From: Acidimicrobiales bacterium
GTDB lineage: Bacteria; Actinomycetota; Acidimicrobiia; Acidimicrobiales; Ilumatobacteraceae
Direction of reading: 5' to 3'
Length of the DNA stretch: 42,177 nucleotides
Assembly: GCA_025463415.1 (NCBI GenBank)
Contig: JAOBWO010000102.1
Coordinates: 1-42,177 of the forward strand
How positions within the stretch are numbered: position 1 is the first letter of the stretch; every line of letters begins with the position of its first letter. Shown one piece after another: positions 9,822 through 18,001 of this stretch. The translations under genes were made by a program, and so were the position numbers. The notes under the pieces were generated by a model that was not told the origin of the DNA, did no database searches, and saw nothing but the letters and a program-made list of their open reading frames with translations.

Positions 9822-10601
9822 TCAGGCGCGCTTCGGAGGACGGGGGACGAAGGGGCTCGTCGTCGCCACGTAGTCGGTGTAGCCCTCACGGCGCTTGACG
9901 AGCGATCTCTCGAGCAGGGTCACGCCGGAGACCCGGCGCAACAGGTAGGTCATCAGCGCCGAGCCAATCAGGCCCCACGCACCGGCGCCCGTCTCGGCGG
10001 CGACGAGGCCGATGCCCCACCAGACGCACGCGTCGCCGAAGTAGTTGGGGTGACGGGTGTAGCGCCACAGACCGACGTTCATGACCTTGCCCTTGTTCGC
10101 CGGATCGCGCTTGAACGCAGCGAGCTGCAGGTCGCCCACGGTCTCGAAGAACATGCCGATCAGCCAGACCGCCACGCCGACGATGGCGATCACACCGACC
10201 TTCGGTGTCGGGTCGGCCTGACCGAGCTGCACCGGCAGGGACACCACGAACATCAGCACGCCCTGCAGGGCGAACACGGTGCCCAGGCTGATCAGCCCGT
10301 ACCGCGGGCCGTAGTGCTTGCGCATCGCGCGGTAGCGGTAGTCCTCGCCCGCGCCGTGGTTGCGGACGAAGAGGTGGACGGCCAGCCGCAGCCCCCAGAT
10401 GGTGGTGAGCGCGAGGAGGAGCCACTGGCGCTTCGAATCGCCCTGATCGGTGCTCAGCCGCACCGTCCACGCGACGAGCACGAAGCCGAGCCCCCAGACG
10501 ATGTCGACGATCGACGCGTTCTTCAGCGCCAGGCTGATGACCCAGGTGACGATCATCAGCGCGGCGATCGCGATCGCGGCCGCCAGCAGTGCGTGTCCCA
10601 T
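9822..10601 (-). CDS. DUF1295 / steroid 5-alpha-reductase-like membrane protein
   Basis: 259-residue polytopic membrane protein of the DUF1295 family, related to the C-terminal domain of 3-oxo-5-alpha-steroid 4-dehydrogenase. The signature LWRYTRHPNYFGD is present near residue 180, followed by W-W-G and a C-terminal 'LLERSLVKRREGYTDYVATTSPFVPRPPK', the usual tail. About six to seven hydrophobic helices are visible. It starts 2 nt after the acyltransferase stop; I prefer ATG 10601 because AAGGGGG then has proper spacing, though ATG 10607 (ATGA overlap) is possible. Family members reduce or modify lipid-like substrates with NADPH; the substrate here is unknown, but the acyltransferase partner points to lipids. 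Confidence 0.85.
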   Translation of the reverse strand: MGHALLAAAIAIAALMIVTWVISLALKNASIVDIVWGLGFVLVAWTVRLSTDQGDSKRQWLLLALTTIWGLRLAVHLFVRNHGAGEDYRYRAMRKHYGPRYGLISLGTVFALQGVLMFVVSLPVQLGQADPTPKVGVIAIVGVAVWLIGMFFETVGDLQLAAFKRDPANKGKVMNVGLWRYTRHPNYFGDACVWWGIGLVAAETGAGAWGLIGSALMTYLLRRVSGVTLLERSLVKRREGYTDYVATTSPFVPRPPKRA

Positions 10602-10603
10602 GC

Positions 10604-11656
10604 TCATTCCCCCTTGCGCCGAGCGGCCAGAGCCAGCTCCACGTCGGCGTCCATGCACAACCATTGCTCGTCGAGCCAGCCGGAGAACGCATCATCGTGC
10701 GGCACGTCCGCTGCGGGCACCCGCCGCGCGACGAAGCGGATCGGGTCCACGCCGCGGTTCAGCGCACGAAGGATGCCACTGAACGTGTCGAGGCCCTCGA
10801 AGCCGATGTGCCACGCCAGGATCACGTCGGCGTGAGGAGCGCCCTCGACCATCGCCTGCGCGCCACTCGGTCGCGGCGGCAGGAGCTCGCGCAGCGCACC
10901 CAGCCGGCCGGCACGGGCGGGATCGCGCTCAGCGATCTTGGCCAGCGCGCGGACCCGCTTGTCCGGGTTGGCGCGGGTGCCCTCCGGGAAGATCACGCCG
11001 ATGTCGCGCGGTCCCATGCCGTCGACCAGCGCGCGCAGCGCGGTCAGTTCCGGCGCCGAGTCGTTCGCGCCACGATCGAGGAAGTGGTTCGGCACCCGCT
11101 GTCCGACGATGTCGAGGCATGGGTCAGCCAGCAACTCGCGCTTGAGCACGAACCGTGGGTTCATCCCCGCGAGGTTGACGATCACGTGCGCCGACACGAG
11201 CGAATCGGCGAGGCTGGCATGTCGGACGAACAGCAGCGCCGGCCCGGGCGCGAGCGCCTGCACGTTCTCGGCCATGACCGTGATGCCACAGGTGCGCCCC
11301 AGCGAGCCGAGCAGGTGCTCGGCCCACCACCGCTGGAGCGCGTAGTGGGCGCGCACGTTGTGCCGCTGGCCGGTGATCCACAGCCCGAACGCAGCCGAGA
11401 CACCCGCCAGCTCCAGCCACGACCAGCACACGCCGAACGCGAGCAAGCGGGCGAGTGGGAAGCGGAAGCGCAACCGCACCCCGTCGGCGATGACGGACAG
11501 GAGGAGCCAGACCGGGATCGTGACGGTGAGTCCGACGGCGAGCGCGACGATCACCGGGACCGTGATCACACGGCGCTGCACGGCGTTCGTCGACAGGCTC
11601 ACGACCGGTGCATTCCCATGGTGTCCGTGTTCGGAGCCGCGAGGGATCTGGATCAC
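10604..11656 (-). CDS. PlsC-type 1-acylglycerol-3-phosphate acyltransferase family protein
   Basis: Membrane-bound acyltransferase of the lysophosphatidate acyltransferase superfamily. Of 350 residues, two membrane helices lie near 30-55 and 70-95, then the HX4D catalytic motif at 146-151 (VRHASLADSL) and the substrate-binding FPEGTR at 223-228. Both motifs are intact. The GTG at 11656 is the furthest start; GTG 11602, just before the first membrane helix, is an alternative giving 332 residues. It is followed almost directly by the DUF1295 gene, suggesting a two-step lipid modification. The acyl acceptor cannot be predicted; the long N-terminal membrane region resembles fusion-type actinobacterial homologues rather than housekeeping PlsC. 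Confidence 0.85.
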   Translation of the reverse strand: MIQIPRGSEHGHHGNAPVVSLSTNAVQRRVITVPVIVALAVGLTVTIPVWLLLSVIADGVRLRFRFPLARLLAFGVCWSWLELAGVSAAFGLWITGQRHNVRAHYALQRWWAEHLLGSLGRTCGITVMAENVQALAPGPALLFVRHASLADSLVSAHVIVNLAGMNPRFVLKRELLADPCLDIVGQRVPNHFLDRGANDSAPELTALRALVDGMGPRDIGVIFPEGTRANPDKRVRALAKIAERDPARAGRLGALRELLPPRPSGAQAMVEGAPHADVILAWHIGFEGLDTFSGILRALNRGVDPIRFVARRVPAADVPHDDAFSGWLDEQWLCMDADVELALAARRKGE

Positions 11657-11667
11657 CCGTGACGCGA

Positions 11668-11699
11668 CGGACCCGGGTGCCGCGAGGCACCCGGGTCCG
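11668..11699 (-). terminator. Perfect 14-bp hairpin between two minus-strand genes
   Basis: CGGACCCGGGTGCC and its exact reverse complement flank a GCGA tetraloop. It lies 35 nt after the stop of the DUF2680-like gene and 12 nt before the acyltransferase GTG. The stem is very GC-rich with no U-tract, so it may be a strong pause or terminator, or an mRNA stabiliser. It is the most stable short hairpin I saw in the window. Confidence 0.6.
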
Positions 11700-11733
11700 G
11701 ATCAGCGTCACCGCTGACGCCGCTGGCGTGGCG

Positions 11734-12453
11734 TCAGCCGGTGGTGGTGGGTGTCGTGTCGCCGGTGTCGGGGACACTGCTGTCGGGCGCTGCCGGCGGG
11801 GTCGGCCGAACGCCGTTCACCGCGTCGGTGACCCGCTGCGTCAGCTCGGTGGTCGCCGCGGCGACGATCGCGTCGATCACCTTCTGGACGTCGACGCCCT
11901 TGTCCTTGGCGACGTCAGCGATCGTCTTGCCGCCCTCGAGGTCGGTCTTCAGCTCGTCGGAGGTCACGCCGAGTGCCGTCGCCGCGGCGTCGAGGCCGCC
12001 GGCGAGGCCGAAACCGCCTCCGAAGCCAGGTCCACGGCCACCCATCCCGCCGTGGCGGCCGCCGAAGCCCGGTCCGCCCTCGACGCCGGATCCATCCCCC
12101 GTTGGCGGGGTCGGGCGCGCGGCCTCGAGGCCGGCGATGATCGAGTCCTCCTGGGCCTGGGTGATGGTGCCGTCCTTGACCAGAGCATCGAGCTCGGTCT
12201 TGAGCAGCTCGCCGCGTCCACCAGGACCGGGGCGGCCGCCCTGATCTGCGTCCGTCGTGTCGGGTGTGGCTGCGTCGGTCGACGGTGTCGCGTCGGTGGA
12301 GGGCGTCGCGGAGTCGCTGGTCGGGGTGCTGGTGACCGTGGACGCGTTCGAGGCGCCGGCGCCGGCCGGGAGGTTCAGCACCACGCCGGCTCCGGCACCG
12401 AGCAGCATCGCCCCGGTGATCCCGGCGGCGGCCAACTTGCTCTGTCGCTTCAT
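11734..12453 (-). CDS. Secreted DUF2680-like low-complexity protein
   Basis: 239-residue exported protein. The head MKRQSKLAAAGITGAMLLGAG is a signal peptide with cleavage near residue 30. A Ser/Thr/Asp-rich linker spans about 34-70, then a short helical unit ELDALVKDGTITQAQEDSI, a Gly/Phe-rich segment (GGPGFGGRHGG...), and a second helical unit ALGVTSDELKTDLEGGKTI with IADVAKDKGVD. These 'LGVT.DEL...L..GKT...IA...G' units are those of DUF2680/YckD-like secreted proteins found across Gram-positives, whose function is unknown. The start is fixed by AAGGGAGA 7 nt upstream. A direct repeat at 12559-12574 upstream resembles one near the response-regulator gene, so envelope-stress control is possible. 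Confidence 0.8.
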   Translation of the reverse strand: MKRQSKLAAAGITGAMLLGAGAGVVLNLPAGAGASNASTVTSTPTSDSATPSTDATPSTDAATPDTTDADQGGRPGPGGRGELLKTELDALVKDGTITQAQEDSIIAGLEAARPTPPTGDGSGVEGGPGFGGRHGGMGGRGPGFGGGFGLAGGLDAAATALGVTSDELKTDLEGGKTIADVAKDKGVDVQKVIDAIVAAATTELTQRVTDAVNGVRPTPPAAPDSSVPDTGDTTPTTTG

Positions 12454-12460
12454 GCAGATG

Positions 12461-12468
12461 TCTCCCTT
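12461..12468 (-). promoter_or_regulatory. Shine-Dalgarno site of the DUF2680-like gene
   Basis: AAGGGAGA on the minus strand, 7 nt before ATG 12453. It sets the start although the frame is open to 12660, and marks this as a leadered gene, unlike many neighbours. Confidence 0.7.
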
Positions 12469-12558
12469 GTCTGTTGCCGCCGGAGCGGCTTGCCCGTGCC
12501 CCAGTGCGGCGGTACCCGCCAGACTCGCCGACCAACGTATGAACGCCACCGCGGCAAG

Positions 12559-12574
12559 GTGAGAGTTCGTTAAG
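12559..12574 (-). repeat. Direct repeat, possible response-regulator site
   Basis: On the plus strand GTGAG-N6-TTAAG, period 11 bp, lies about 105 bp upstream of the DUF2680-like gene. Half-sites with one helical turn between starts are typical for OmpR-family regulators. A similar pair occurs at 17963-17978. Confidence 0.3.
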
Positions 12575-12580
12575 GACGCC

Positions 12581-12604
12581 TTCGCCGCAAGGCCCAGCGG
12601 CGAA
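12581..12604. repeat. Short inverted repeat between divergent genes
   Basis: TTCGCCGC-N8-GCGGCGAA, a perfect 8-bp stem in the 272-bp space between the DUF2680-like gene and the GGDEF-EAL gene. It could be an operator or a hairpin in an untranslated leader. No assigned function. Confidence 0.4.
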
Positions 12605-12725
12605 CGCTGCACATCCGGGCTGCGGCGCGACGTGCACGTCACTTGGCATTCGATGGGCACAATTTTTCGTTCGCCGCACGGTCAATTTGCTCACGCGCTG
12701 CGTTTGGCGCGCCGATGACATCACC

Positions 12726-14798
12726 ATGCCCAAGAAGAAGCGCCGCAGCCTGCGGCCGAGCCTGCTCGTGCAGTTCGGCCTGCTCAGCTTCGTCTCGCTC
12801 GCCGCCGTCGGCGTGGCACTGGGCAACCGTCTCCAGCAGAACGCCCGAGAACGGATCCTCAACGAAGCCGTGCACAGCGCGCAGCTGATCTCCACTGCAG
12901 GCATCCAACCGCTCCTGTCACCGGCCGATCTGCAGCAGGACTTCCTCCCGCTCTCGGCGGACAAGCTGGCAGCGCTCGACATGTCCTTGCATTCGAGCAT
13001 CTCGGCGAACGGCATCGTTCGCTTGAAGATCTGGAACCTGGAGCACTGGATCGTCTACAGCGACAACCCCCGGCTGATCGGTCGATGGTTCGCAGGCGAG
13101 GACCAGCTCGACGCAGCGTTCGCCGGCACGACCGTGTCCGGAGTCAGCGATCTCAAGGCGGCCGAGGAGCTGGAGGAGCGAGCGTTCGGCAGGCTGCTGT
13201 CGGTCTACGTTCCACTCAGGACCGGTCCGGACGGGCAGTTCACCAGCGCATCGACCGGCACCGTCGTCGGCGCCTTCGAGCTGTACATGCCGTACGCACC
13301 CATCGCCGACACGATCGCCCACGACACCCACCAGCTGTACCTCGCGCTGGCCGTCGGGCTGCTCGTGATCTACCTGATCCTGTTCCGCCTCGTCGCGGGA
13401 GCATCCCGCCGGTTGCGCCGTCAGGCCCGCGACAACGAGTTCCTGGCGACCCACGACGCGCTCACCGGTCTCGCCAACCGCCGGCTGCTGGAGGCCACCG
13501 TGGAGACGCTCCTCGAGGAACGCAAGCAGGGCGGAGGGCACGTCGCGCTCGCCCTGTTCGACCTCGACCGGTTCAAGGAGATCAACGACACGCTCGGGCA
13601 TCAGAGTGGCGACGACGTCCTCGTCGAGGTCGCCAAGCGCCTCGCCCAGCTCGATGCTGCATGCGTCTCACGGCTCGGCGGTGACGAGTTCGTGGTCGTC
13701 AGCACCGACGTCGACGACGGCCACGGGGCACTGCTGCTGTGCGACCGCATCGAGCAGCTGCTCGAGGCGCCGGTCGAGGTGCAGGGCATCCAGGTCGGTG
13801 TCCGGGGCAGCCTGGGGCTCGCCGTCTCGCCGTTCGACGGCGCCGACTGCAGCACGCTGCTGCAGCACGCCGACGTCGCGATGTACGTCGCCAAGCGCAG
13901 CGGCACCACCCGGCGGATGTACTCCGCCGAGTTCGATCACTACAGCCCTGAGCGGCTCGGCCTGGCCGTCGAGCTGCGCGGCGCGATCGAGTCCGGTCAG
14001 ATCGGGATGGTCTACCAACCCAAGCTGCACATCGAGTCGTGCGAGATCCGCAGCGTGGAGGCGCTCGTGCGCTGGTACCACCCCGAGCGCGGCATGGTGC
14101 CACCGAACGACTTCCTGCCGCTGATCGAGAACACCGAGCTGATCGGTCCACTGACCTGGCACGTGCTCGATCTGTCGCTCGCACAGTGCGCGGCATGGCG
14201 TCGTTCGGGCATCGATGTCTCCGTTGCGGTCAACCTCTCGGCACGCACCCTGGGCGACGTCAGCCTGGTCGACAACGTCCGTGTCGCGCTGGCTCGCTAC
14301 GGCCTGCCCGCCACAGCGCTGGAGCTTGAGCTGACCGAGAGCGCGTTGCTCGACGACCACCAGCGTGCCAACGACGCACTCGTCGAGCTGCGCAAGATGG
14401 GCGTGACCCTCTCTGTCGACGACTTCGGCACCGGCTACGCCTCGATCGGCTACCTCACCAACCTGCCGATCGACGTGCTCAAGATCGATCAGTCGTTCGT
14501 CTTCGATCTGCTCACCGATGCCCGCTCCGCGGCCGTGGTGCGCTGCACGATCGACCTCGCCCGCCAGCTCGGGCTGCAGGTGGTCGCCGAAGGCGTGGAG
14601 GACCAGGCGACGCTCGCCGAGCTGCACCGCCTCGGCTGTGACGACGCGCAGGGCTACCTGATCGCCCGTCCGATGCCCGCCGAGCAGCTCGGCGGCTGGA
14701 TCGGTCGCTGGTACGCAGCCACGCGGCAGACGCAGACGCAGACGCCGACCACGCCCGAGCTCACCGCGACCCCGCAGCTGTCCGGAGCACCGTCGTGA
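12726..14798 (+). CDS. Membrane GGDEF-EAL protein (c-di-GMP turnover)
   Basis: 690 residues. A membrane helix at about 12-32 and another at 204-222 enclose an extracytoplasmic sensor region of about 170 residues of CHASE/Cache-like character. The GGDEF domain (about 235-400) has an intact RLGGDEF (GGDEF at 318-322) but no RxxD inhibitory site at the expected place upstream. The EAL domain (about 410-660) has EAL at 445-447, NLSAR, ELTES, DDFGTGYAS and KIDQSF, and EGVE, all needed for phosphodiesterase activity. So both synthesis and breakdown of c-di-GMP are possible. The start at 12726 (MPKKKRR) is chosen for its basic head before the helix. The C-terminal tail is Gln/Thr/Pro-rich. The stop overlaps the lipoprotein gene (GTGA). 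Confidence 0.95.
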   Translation: MPKKKRRSLRPSLLVQFGLLSFVSLAAVGVALGNRLQQNARERILNEAVHSAQLISTAGIQPLLSPADLQQDFLPLSADKLAALDMSLHSSISANGIVRLKIWNLEHWIVYSDNPRLIGRWFAGEDQLDAAFAGTTVSGVSDLKAAEELEERAFGRLLSVYVPLRTGPDGQFTSASTGTVVGAFELYMPYAPIADTIAHDTHQLYLALAVGLLVIYLILFRLVAGASRRLRRQARDNEFLATHDALTGLANRRLLEATVETLLEERKQGGGHVALALFDLDRFKEINDTLGHQSGDDVLVEVAKRLAQLDAACVSRLGGDEFVVVSTDVDDGHGALLLCDRIEQLLEAPVEVQGIQVGVRGSLGLAVSPFDGADCSTLLQHADVAMYVAKRSGTTRRMYSAEFDHYSPERLGLAVELRGAIESGQIGMVYQPKLHIESCEIRSVEALVRWYHPERGMVPPNDFLPLIENTELIGPLTWHVLDLSLAQCAAWRRSGIDVSVAVNLSARTLGDVSLVDNVRVALARYGLPATALELELTESALLDDHQRANDALVELRKMGVTLSVDDFGTGYASIGYLTNLPIDVLKIDQSFVFDLLTDARSAAVVRCTIDLARQLGLQVVAEGVEDQATLAELHRLGCDDAQGYLIARPMPAEQLGGWIGRWYAATRQTQTQTPTTPELTATPQLSGAPS

Positions 14799-15808
14799 GC
14801 CCCCGACATCGCGCTCGCTCCACCCGCGCCGTCATCGCCGGCGGGTTGCTCGTCGGGCTCGTCGCGACGTTGGCCGCGTGCGGCTCCGACGCGGCGAAGA
14901 CCGCGCCGTTCAGCGTGCCGCACGTCTATGACCTCAACGTCGATGCAGCGCAGGGCATCGCCCCCGTGGATCCGAACCGAGGACAGGTCGTGACCGCGGA
15001 GCAGCTCCGCAACCTCCTCGACCAGCAGCTCGCATGGCACGGTCTCACCCTCGTCGAGGTCATGCGCTCGGCCCGCGCGGATCGCGCCGAGATGCAGGTC
15101 TGGATCGATCAGCTGACCCAGAACACCGCCGACCTCACCGCCACCGTCGGCCTGGCCTACGGACCGGTCGCAGCCCGGGCGTTCAACCAGCAGTGGGCCC
15201 AGCACACGCAGTTCCTCGTCGACTACGCAGTTGCCATCGGCCAGGACGACAAGGCCGCCGCCGACGAGGCTCGCAGCGCGCTCGTCGACTACGCCCACGA
15301 CTCCGGATCGTTCTTCTCCACCGCCACCGGCGGCATCCTCCCGGCGACGGCGGTGCAGGATCTGCTCAGCACCCACGTCGGACACATGCTGACGATGATC
15401 GAGGCGGATCAGGCCGGAGACGTCGCCGGCACGGTCGATGCCGCAGTGACCGACAGCGCCTACCTCTCGACGATCGCCAACGGCCTCTCGTCCGCGATCG
15501 CCCAGCAGAACCCGACGTGGTTCCCCGGCACCACCGACACGCCGCTCGCCGCGCTGTGCTCGCTCGTCACTTCGGGCACCGGCGGCTACCTCTCCAGTCT
15601 GATCATCACCGGCGACCCGGCCAGCAGCGAGGTCCTCAACGCCGATCAGGCGCTGGTCAGCGCGACCGGCGCGACGACCGCAGCGATCATCGGGCTCAGC
15701 CCGAACTTCGGCGGCACCGACAGCACCGCCCGCGCCGAGTCCGCCAAGGCAGCGCTGGCTACGGCGAACGCCTACGCGCTGGCCCATCCGCCGGCTCCGG
15801 TTCCCTGA
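14795..15808 (+). CDS. Exported lipoprotein, helical, unknown function
   Basis: 337 residues starting at a GTG inside the preceding stop. Residues 12-29 form a lipoprotein signal peptide with the lipobox LAAC, so the mature protein is probably anchored on the outside of the membrane. The rest is predicted helical with two similar units: one around QLAWHGLTLVEVM (about 75-95) and one around THVGHMLTMIEAD (about 190-205), each with conserved His and followed by small-residue helices. The pattern recalls a family of Bacillus secreted proteins with a repeated 'W..H..L' helix, but I cannot assign it. Being coupled to the membrane GGDEF-EAL gene, it may feed a signal into its external sensor domain; this is inference. 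Confidence 0.75.
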   Translation: MSPRHRARSTRAVIAGGLLVGLVATLAACGSDAAKTAPFSVPHVYDLNVDAAQGIAPVDPNRGQVVTAEQLRNLLDQQLAWHGLTLVEVMRSARADRAEMQVWIDQLTQNTADLTATVGLAYGPVAARAFNQQWAQHTQFLVDYAVAIGQDDKAAADEARSALVDYAHDSGSFFSTATGGILPATAVQDLLSTHVGHMLTMIEADQAGDVAGTVDAAVTDSAYLSTIANGLSSAIAQQNPTWFPGTTDTPLAALCSLVTSGTGGYLSSLIITGDPASSEVLNADQALVSATGATTAAIIGLSPNFGGTDSTARAESAKAALATANAYALAHPPAPVP

Positions 15809-15832
15809 CCCGAACCTGTCACCCGCGTCGGC

Positions 15833-17212
15833 TCACTCACTGACCACTGGGAGGACGAAGCCGACGACGGCACCACCATCGGGATGGTTGTCGGCGAACG
15901 TCGAACCTCCGTGTGCGCCGGCGACCTCGGTGACGATCGACAACCCGAGCCCGGAACCCGGTTGCGAGCGGGCCTCAACGGAGCGGAAGAAGCGATCAAA
16001 GACGCGGTCGAGATCCGCCGGCTCGATGCCGGGCCCGTGATCGCGCACAGCGACCCGGCCCTCCAGCGCGGAGACCTCGATCGGTACGTCGGTGGGGTCG
16101 AACTTGGCGGCGTTGTCGAGCAGGTTGGTGATCGCACGTTCCAGGAGCAGCCGCTGCGCCAGCACCCGCGAACCGTCGGCGTCCACGGTGATCGTCCGAC
16201 CGGTGCGCCGCCCGACGCGCTCGGCTGCGGCGTGCACGGCATCGGCCAACGGCATCGGACGGGAGACCTCGTCGCTCGACCGTCCGGACCCGACGGCGAC
16301 GACCTCTTCGACCAACGCCGACAGCTCGGCGACCTCAGTGTCGAGATCGTCGAGCACCTTCGACCGCGTGTCGCTCGGCAGGTCGGTGTGCCGGCGGAGC
16401 ACGTCGACGTTGGTGCGCAGGCTGGTCAACGGTGTGCGCAGCTCGTGACCTGCGTCCTGCACCAGCCGCTGCTGCTGCTCACGCGAGCGTGACAGCGCAC
16501 CGAGCATCGACGAGAACGCGGTGCCCAGTCGCCCCACCTCGTCGCGCCCGTTCGCGGTCACGTCGATGTCGAGGCGACCCGTGGTGGAGACCTCGCCGGC
16601 AGCGTCGGTGAGCTTGCGCAGAGACTTCGTCAGGCCGCGCGCGAACAGCCATCCGGCCACCGCGGCGAGGCCTACAGCGATGCTGCCGACGAGCAGGATG
16701 CGGGTCCGGAGATCGTCCAGGACGCGTTCCATCTCGGACAGGTCGCGTCCGAGCTGGAACGTCACCAGCTCGTTGGCCCGGCTGTAGACGCGGTACTCGT
16801 GGCCATCCGACGCGGTGACCGTGCGCAGCACGCTGCCCTTCCCGATCGCGGCGATCCGGATCTCGTCGGCATCGGGTTGGAACGACACGTCCACGGTGCC
16901 GCGGACCCGCCTGCCGTCGCGTCCGAGGATCTGGGTGACGAACTGCTCGATGCCGAACGGTCGGATCGTGTCACCGTTCGGCGTCTCCGGCGGGCCGCCG
17001 CCACCGACGCCGACTCCGTTCCCGGGCACGACAGGAAACGCACCCTCGCCCGGCAGCCGGTTGCCACGCGCGTCGTTCGCGTTGCGGAGCGTGTTGTCGA
17101 TCTCGGACAACATCCGGTCGCTCGTCGCGTCGTAGCTCAGCCAGCCGACGCTCATCGCCGCGAGCGCGGCGAGCGAGGCCAGCACCAAGGCCAGCTTGGC
17201 GCGCAGGCTCAC
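15833..17212 (-). CDS. Sensor histidine kinase, MprB/TcrY-like
   Basis: 459-residue membrane kinase. Membrane helices lie at about 7-25 and 172-192, enclosing an external loop of about 145 residues with a Gly/Pro-rich stretch. A HAMP linker (about 193-245) and the HisKA domain with H256 (DAGHELRTPLTSLRTN) follow, then the ATP-binding domain with N-box NLLDNAAKFDP, the G1 motif DHGPGIEP, F-box VFDRFFR and G2 GSGLGLSIV. All motifs are intact. It starts at GTG 17212, 10 nt after the stop of the response regulator. MprB-like kinases sense envelope stress; the ligand here is unknown. It converges with the lipoprotein gene, 24 nt apart. Confidence 0.94.
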   Translation of the reverse strand: MSLRAKLALVLASLAALAAMSVGWLSYDATSDRMLSEIDNTLRNANDARGNRLPGEGAFPVVPGNGVGVGGGGPPETPNGDTIRPFGIEQFVTQILGRDGRRVRGTVDVSFQPDADEIRIAAIGKGSVLRTVTASDGHEYRVYSRANELVTFQLGRDLSEMERVLDDLRTRILLVGSIAVGLAAVAGWLFARGLTKSLRKLTDAAGEVSTTGRLDIDVTANGRDEVGRLGTAFSSMLGALSRSREQQQRLVQDAGHELRTPLTSLRTNVDVLRRHTDLPSDTRSKVLDDLDTEVAELSALVEEVVAVGSGRSSDEVSRPMPLADAVHAAAERVGRRTGRTITVDADGSRVLAQRLLLERAITNLLDNAAKFDPTDVPIEVSALEGRVAVRDHGPGIEPADLDRVFDRFFRSVEARSQPGSGLGLSIVTEVAGAHGGSTFADNHPDGGAVVGFVLPVVSE

Positions 17213-17222
17213 GATGCGACGT

Positions 17223-17915
17223 TCACTTGGTGCGCACGGTGTAGCCGACGCCGCGCACCGTGTGGATCAACGGCGAGCGGCCCTCGGTGTCGATCTTGCG
17301 GCGGAGGTAGCCGATGTAGACGGCGAGGTTCTTCGAGTCGGGGCCGAAGTCGTAGCCCCAGATCCGTTCGTAGATCGTGCTCTGGTCGAGCACGATGCCG
17401 CTGTTGCGGACGAGCAGCTCCAGCAAGTCGAACTCGGTCTTGGACAGGTCGATCTCGTCGCCGCCGACCCAAACTCGGCGCGCGGCAGATTCGAGGCGCA
17501 GGTCGCCGACCGAGACGCTGGAGGTCTCGCTGGCCTCGTCCGGCTGCGAGCGGCGGAGCAGGGCGCGCAGCCGGGCGAGGAGCTCGTCGAGCGCGAAGGG
17601 CTTGGTCAGGTAGTCGTCGGCGCCGGCGTCGAGCCCGGCGACGCGATCGGACGTCTCCGTGCGCGCGGTCACCATCAGGATCGGCACCCGGTTCTTCTCG
17701 CTGCGCAGCACCCGGCACGCGGTGAGCCCGTCGACGACCGGCATCATCACGTCGAGCACCACGACGTCCGCCGGCTCGGCGCGCAGCGCCTCCAAGGCCT
17801 GGGCACCGTCGGACACGGCGGTCACGTCGTACCCCTCCAGGGTGAGGGCGCGGGTCAACGACTCACGCACGGCGCGTTCGTCCTCGGCAACCACGATTCG
17901 ACAGCCGCTGCTCAT
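17223..17915 (-). CDS. OmpR/PhoB-family response regulator, MprA-like
   Basis: 230 residues. The receiver domain has acidic E11-D12, the phosphoacceptor D55 (VVLDVMMP), T84 and K105 (DYLTKPF). The C-terminal winged-helix domain (about 135-230) contains LSKTEFDLLELL, the turn 'VLDQSTIYERIWGYDFGPDSKNLAVYIGYLRRKI' region and the end VRGVGYTVR. It is the cognate regulator of the downstream kinase and is first in the operon. The start at 17915 is chosen because the receiver fold begins there; a run of open frame extends upstream. A direct repeat at 17963-17978 may be an autoregulatory site. Confidence 0.95.
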   Translation of the reverse strand: MSSGCRIVVAEDERAVRESLTRALTLEGYDVTAVSDGAQALEALRAEPADVVVLDVMMPVVDGLTACRVLRSEKNRVPILMVTARTETSDRVAGLDAGADDYLTKPFALDELLARLRALLRRSQPDEASETSSVSVGDLRLESAARRVWVGGDEIDLSKTEFDLLELLVRNSGIVLDQSTIYERIWGYDFGPDSKNLAVYIGYLRRKIDTEGRSPLIHTVRGVGYTVRTK

Positions 17916-17962
17916 CCTCGCCCCACTTCGATCCCGTCGTGCTTCAGGTCTAGGCGCAGAGC

Positions 17963-17978
17963 GTAAGAGGGTGGTGAG
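17963..17978 (-). repeat. Direct repeat upstream of the response regulator
   Basis: Plus strand GTAAG-N6-GTGAG, period 11 bp, 48-63 bp before the regulator start. It is similar in half-site and spacing to the repeat at 12559-12574. Possible autoregulation site; not verified. Confidence 0.3.
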
Positions 17979-18001
17979 AACACCGGGTGGATCGGGCGAG
18001 A

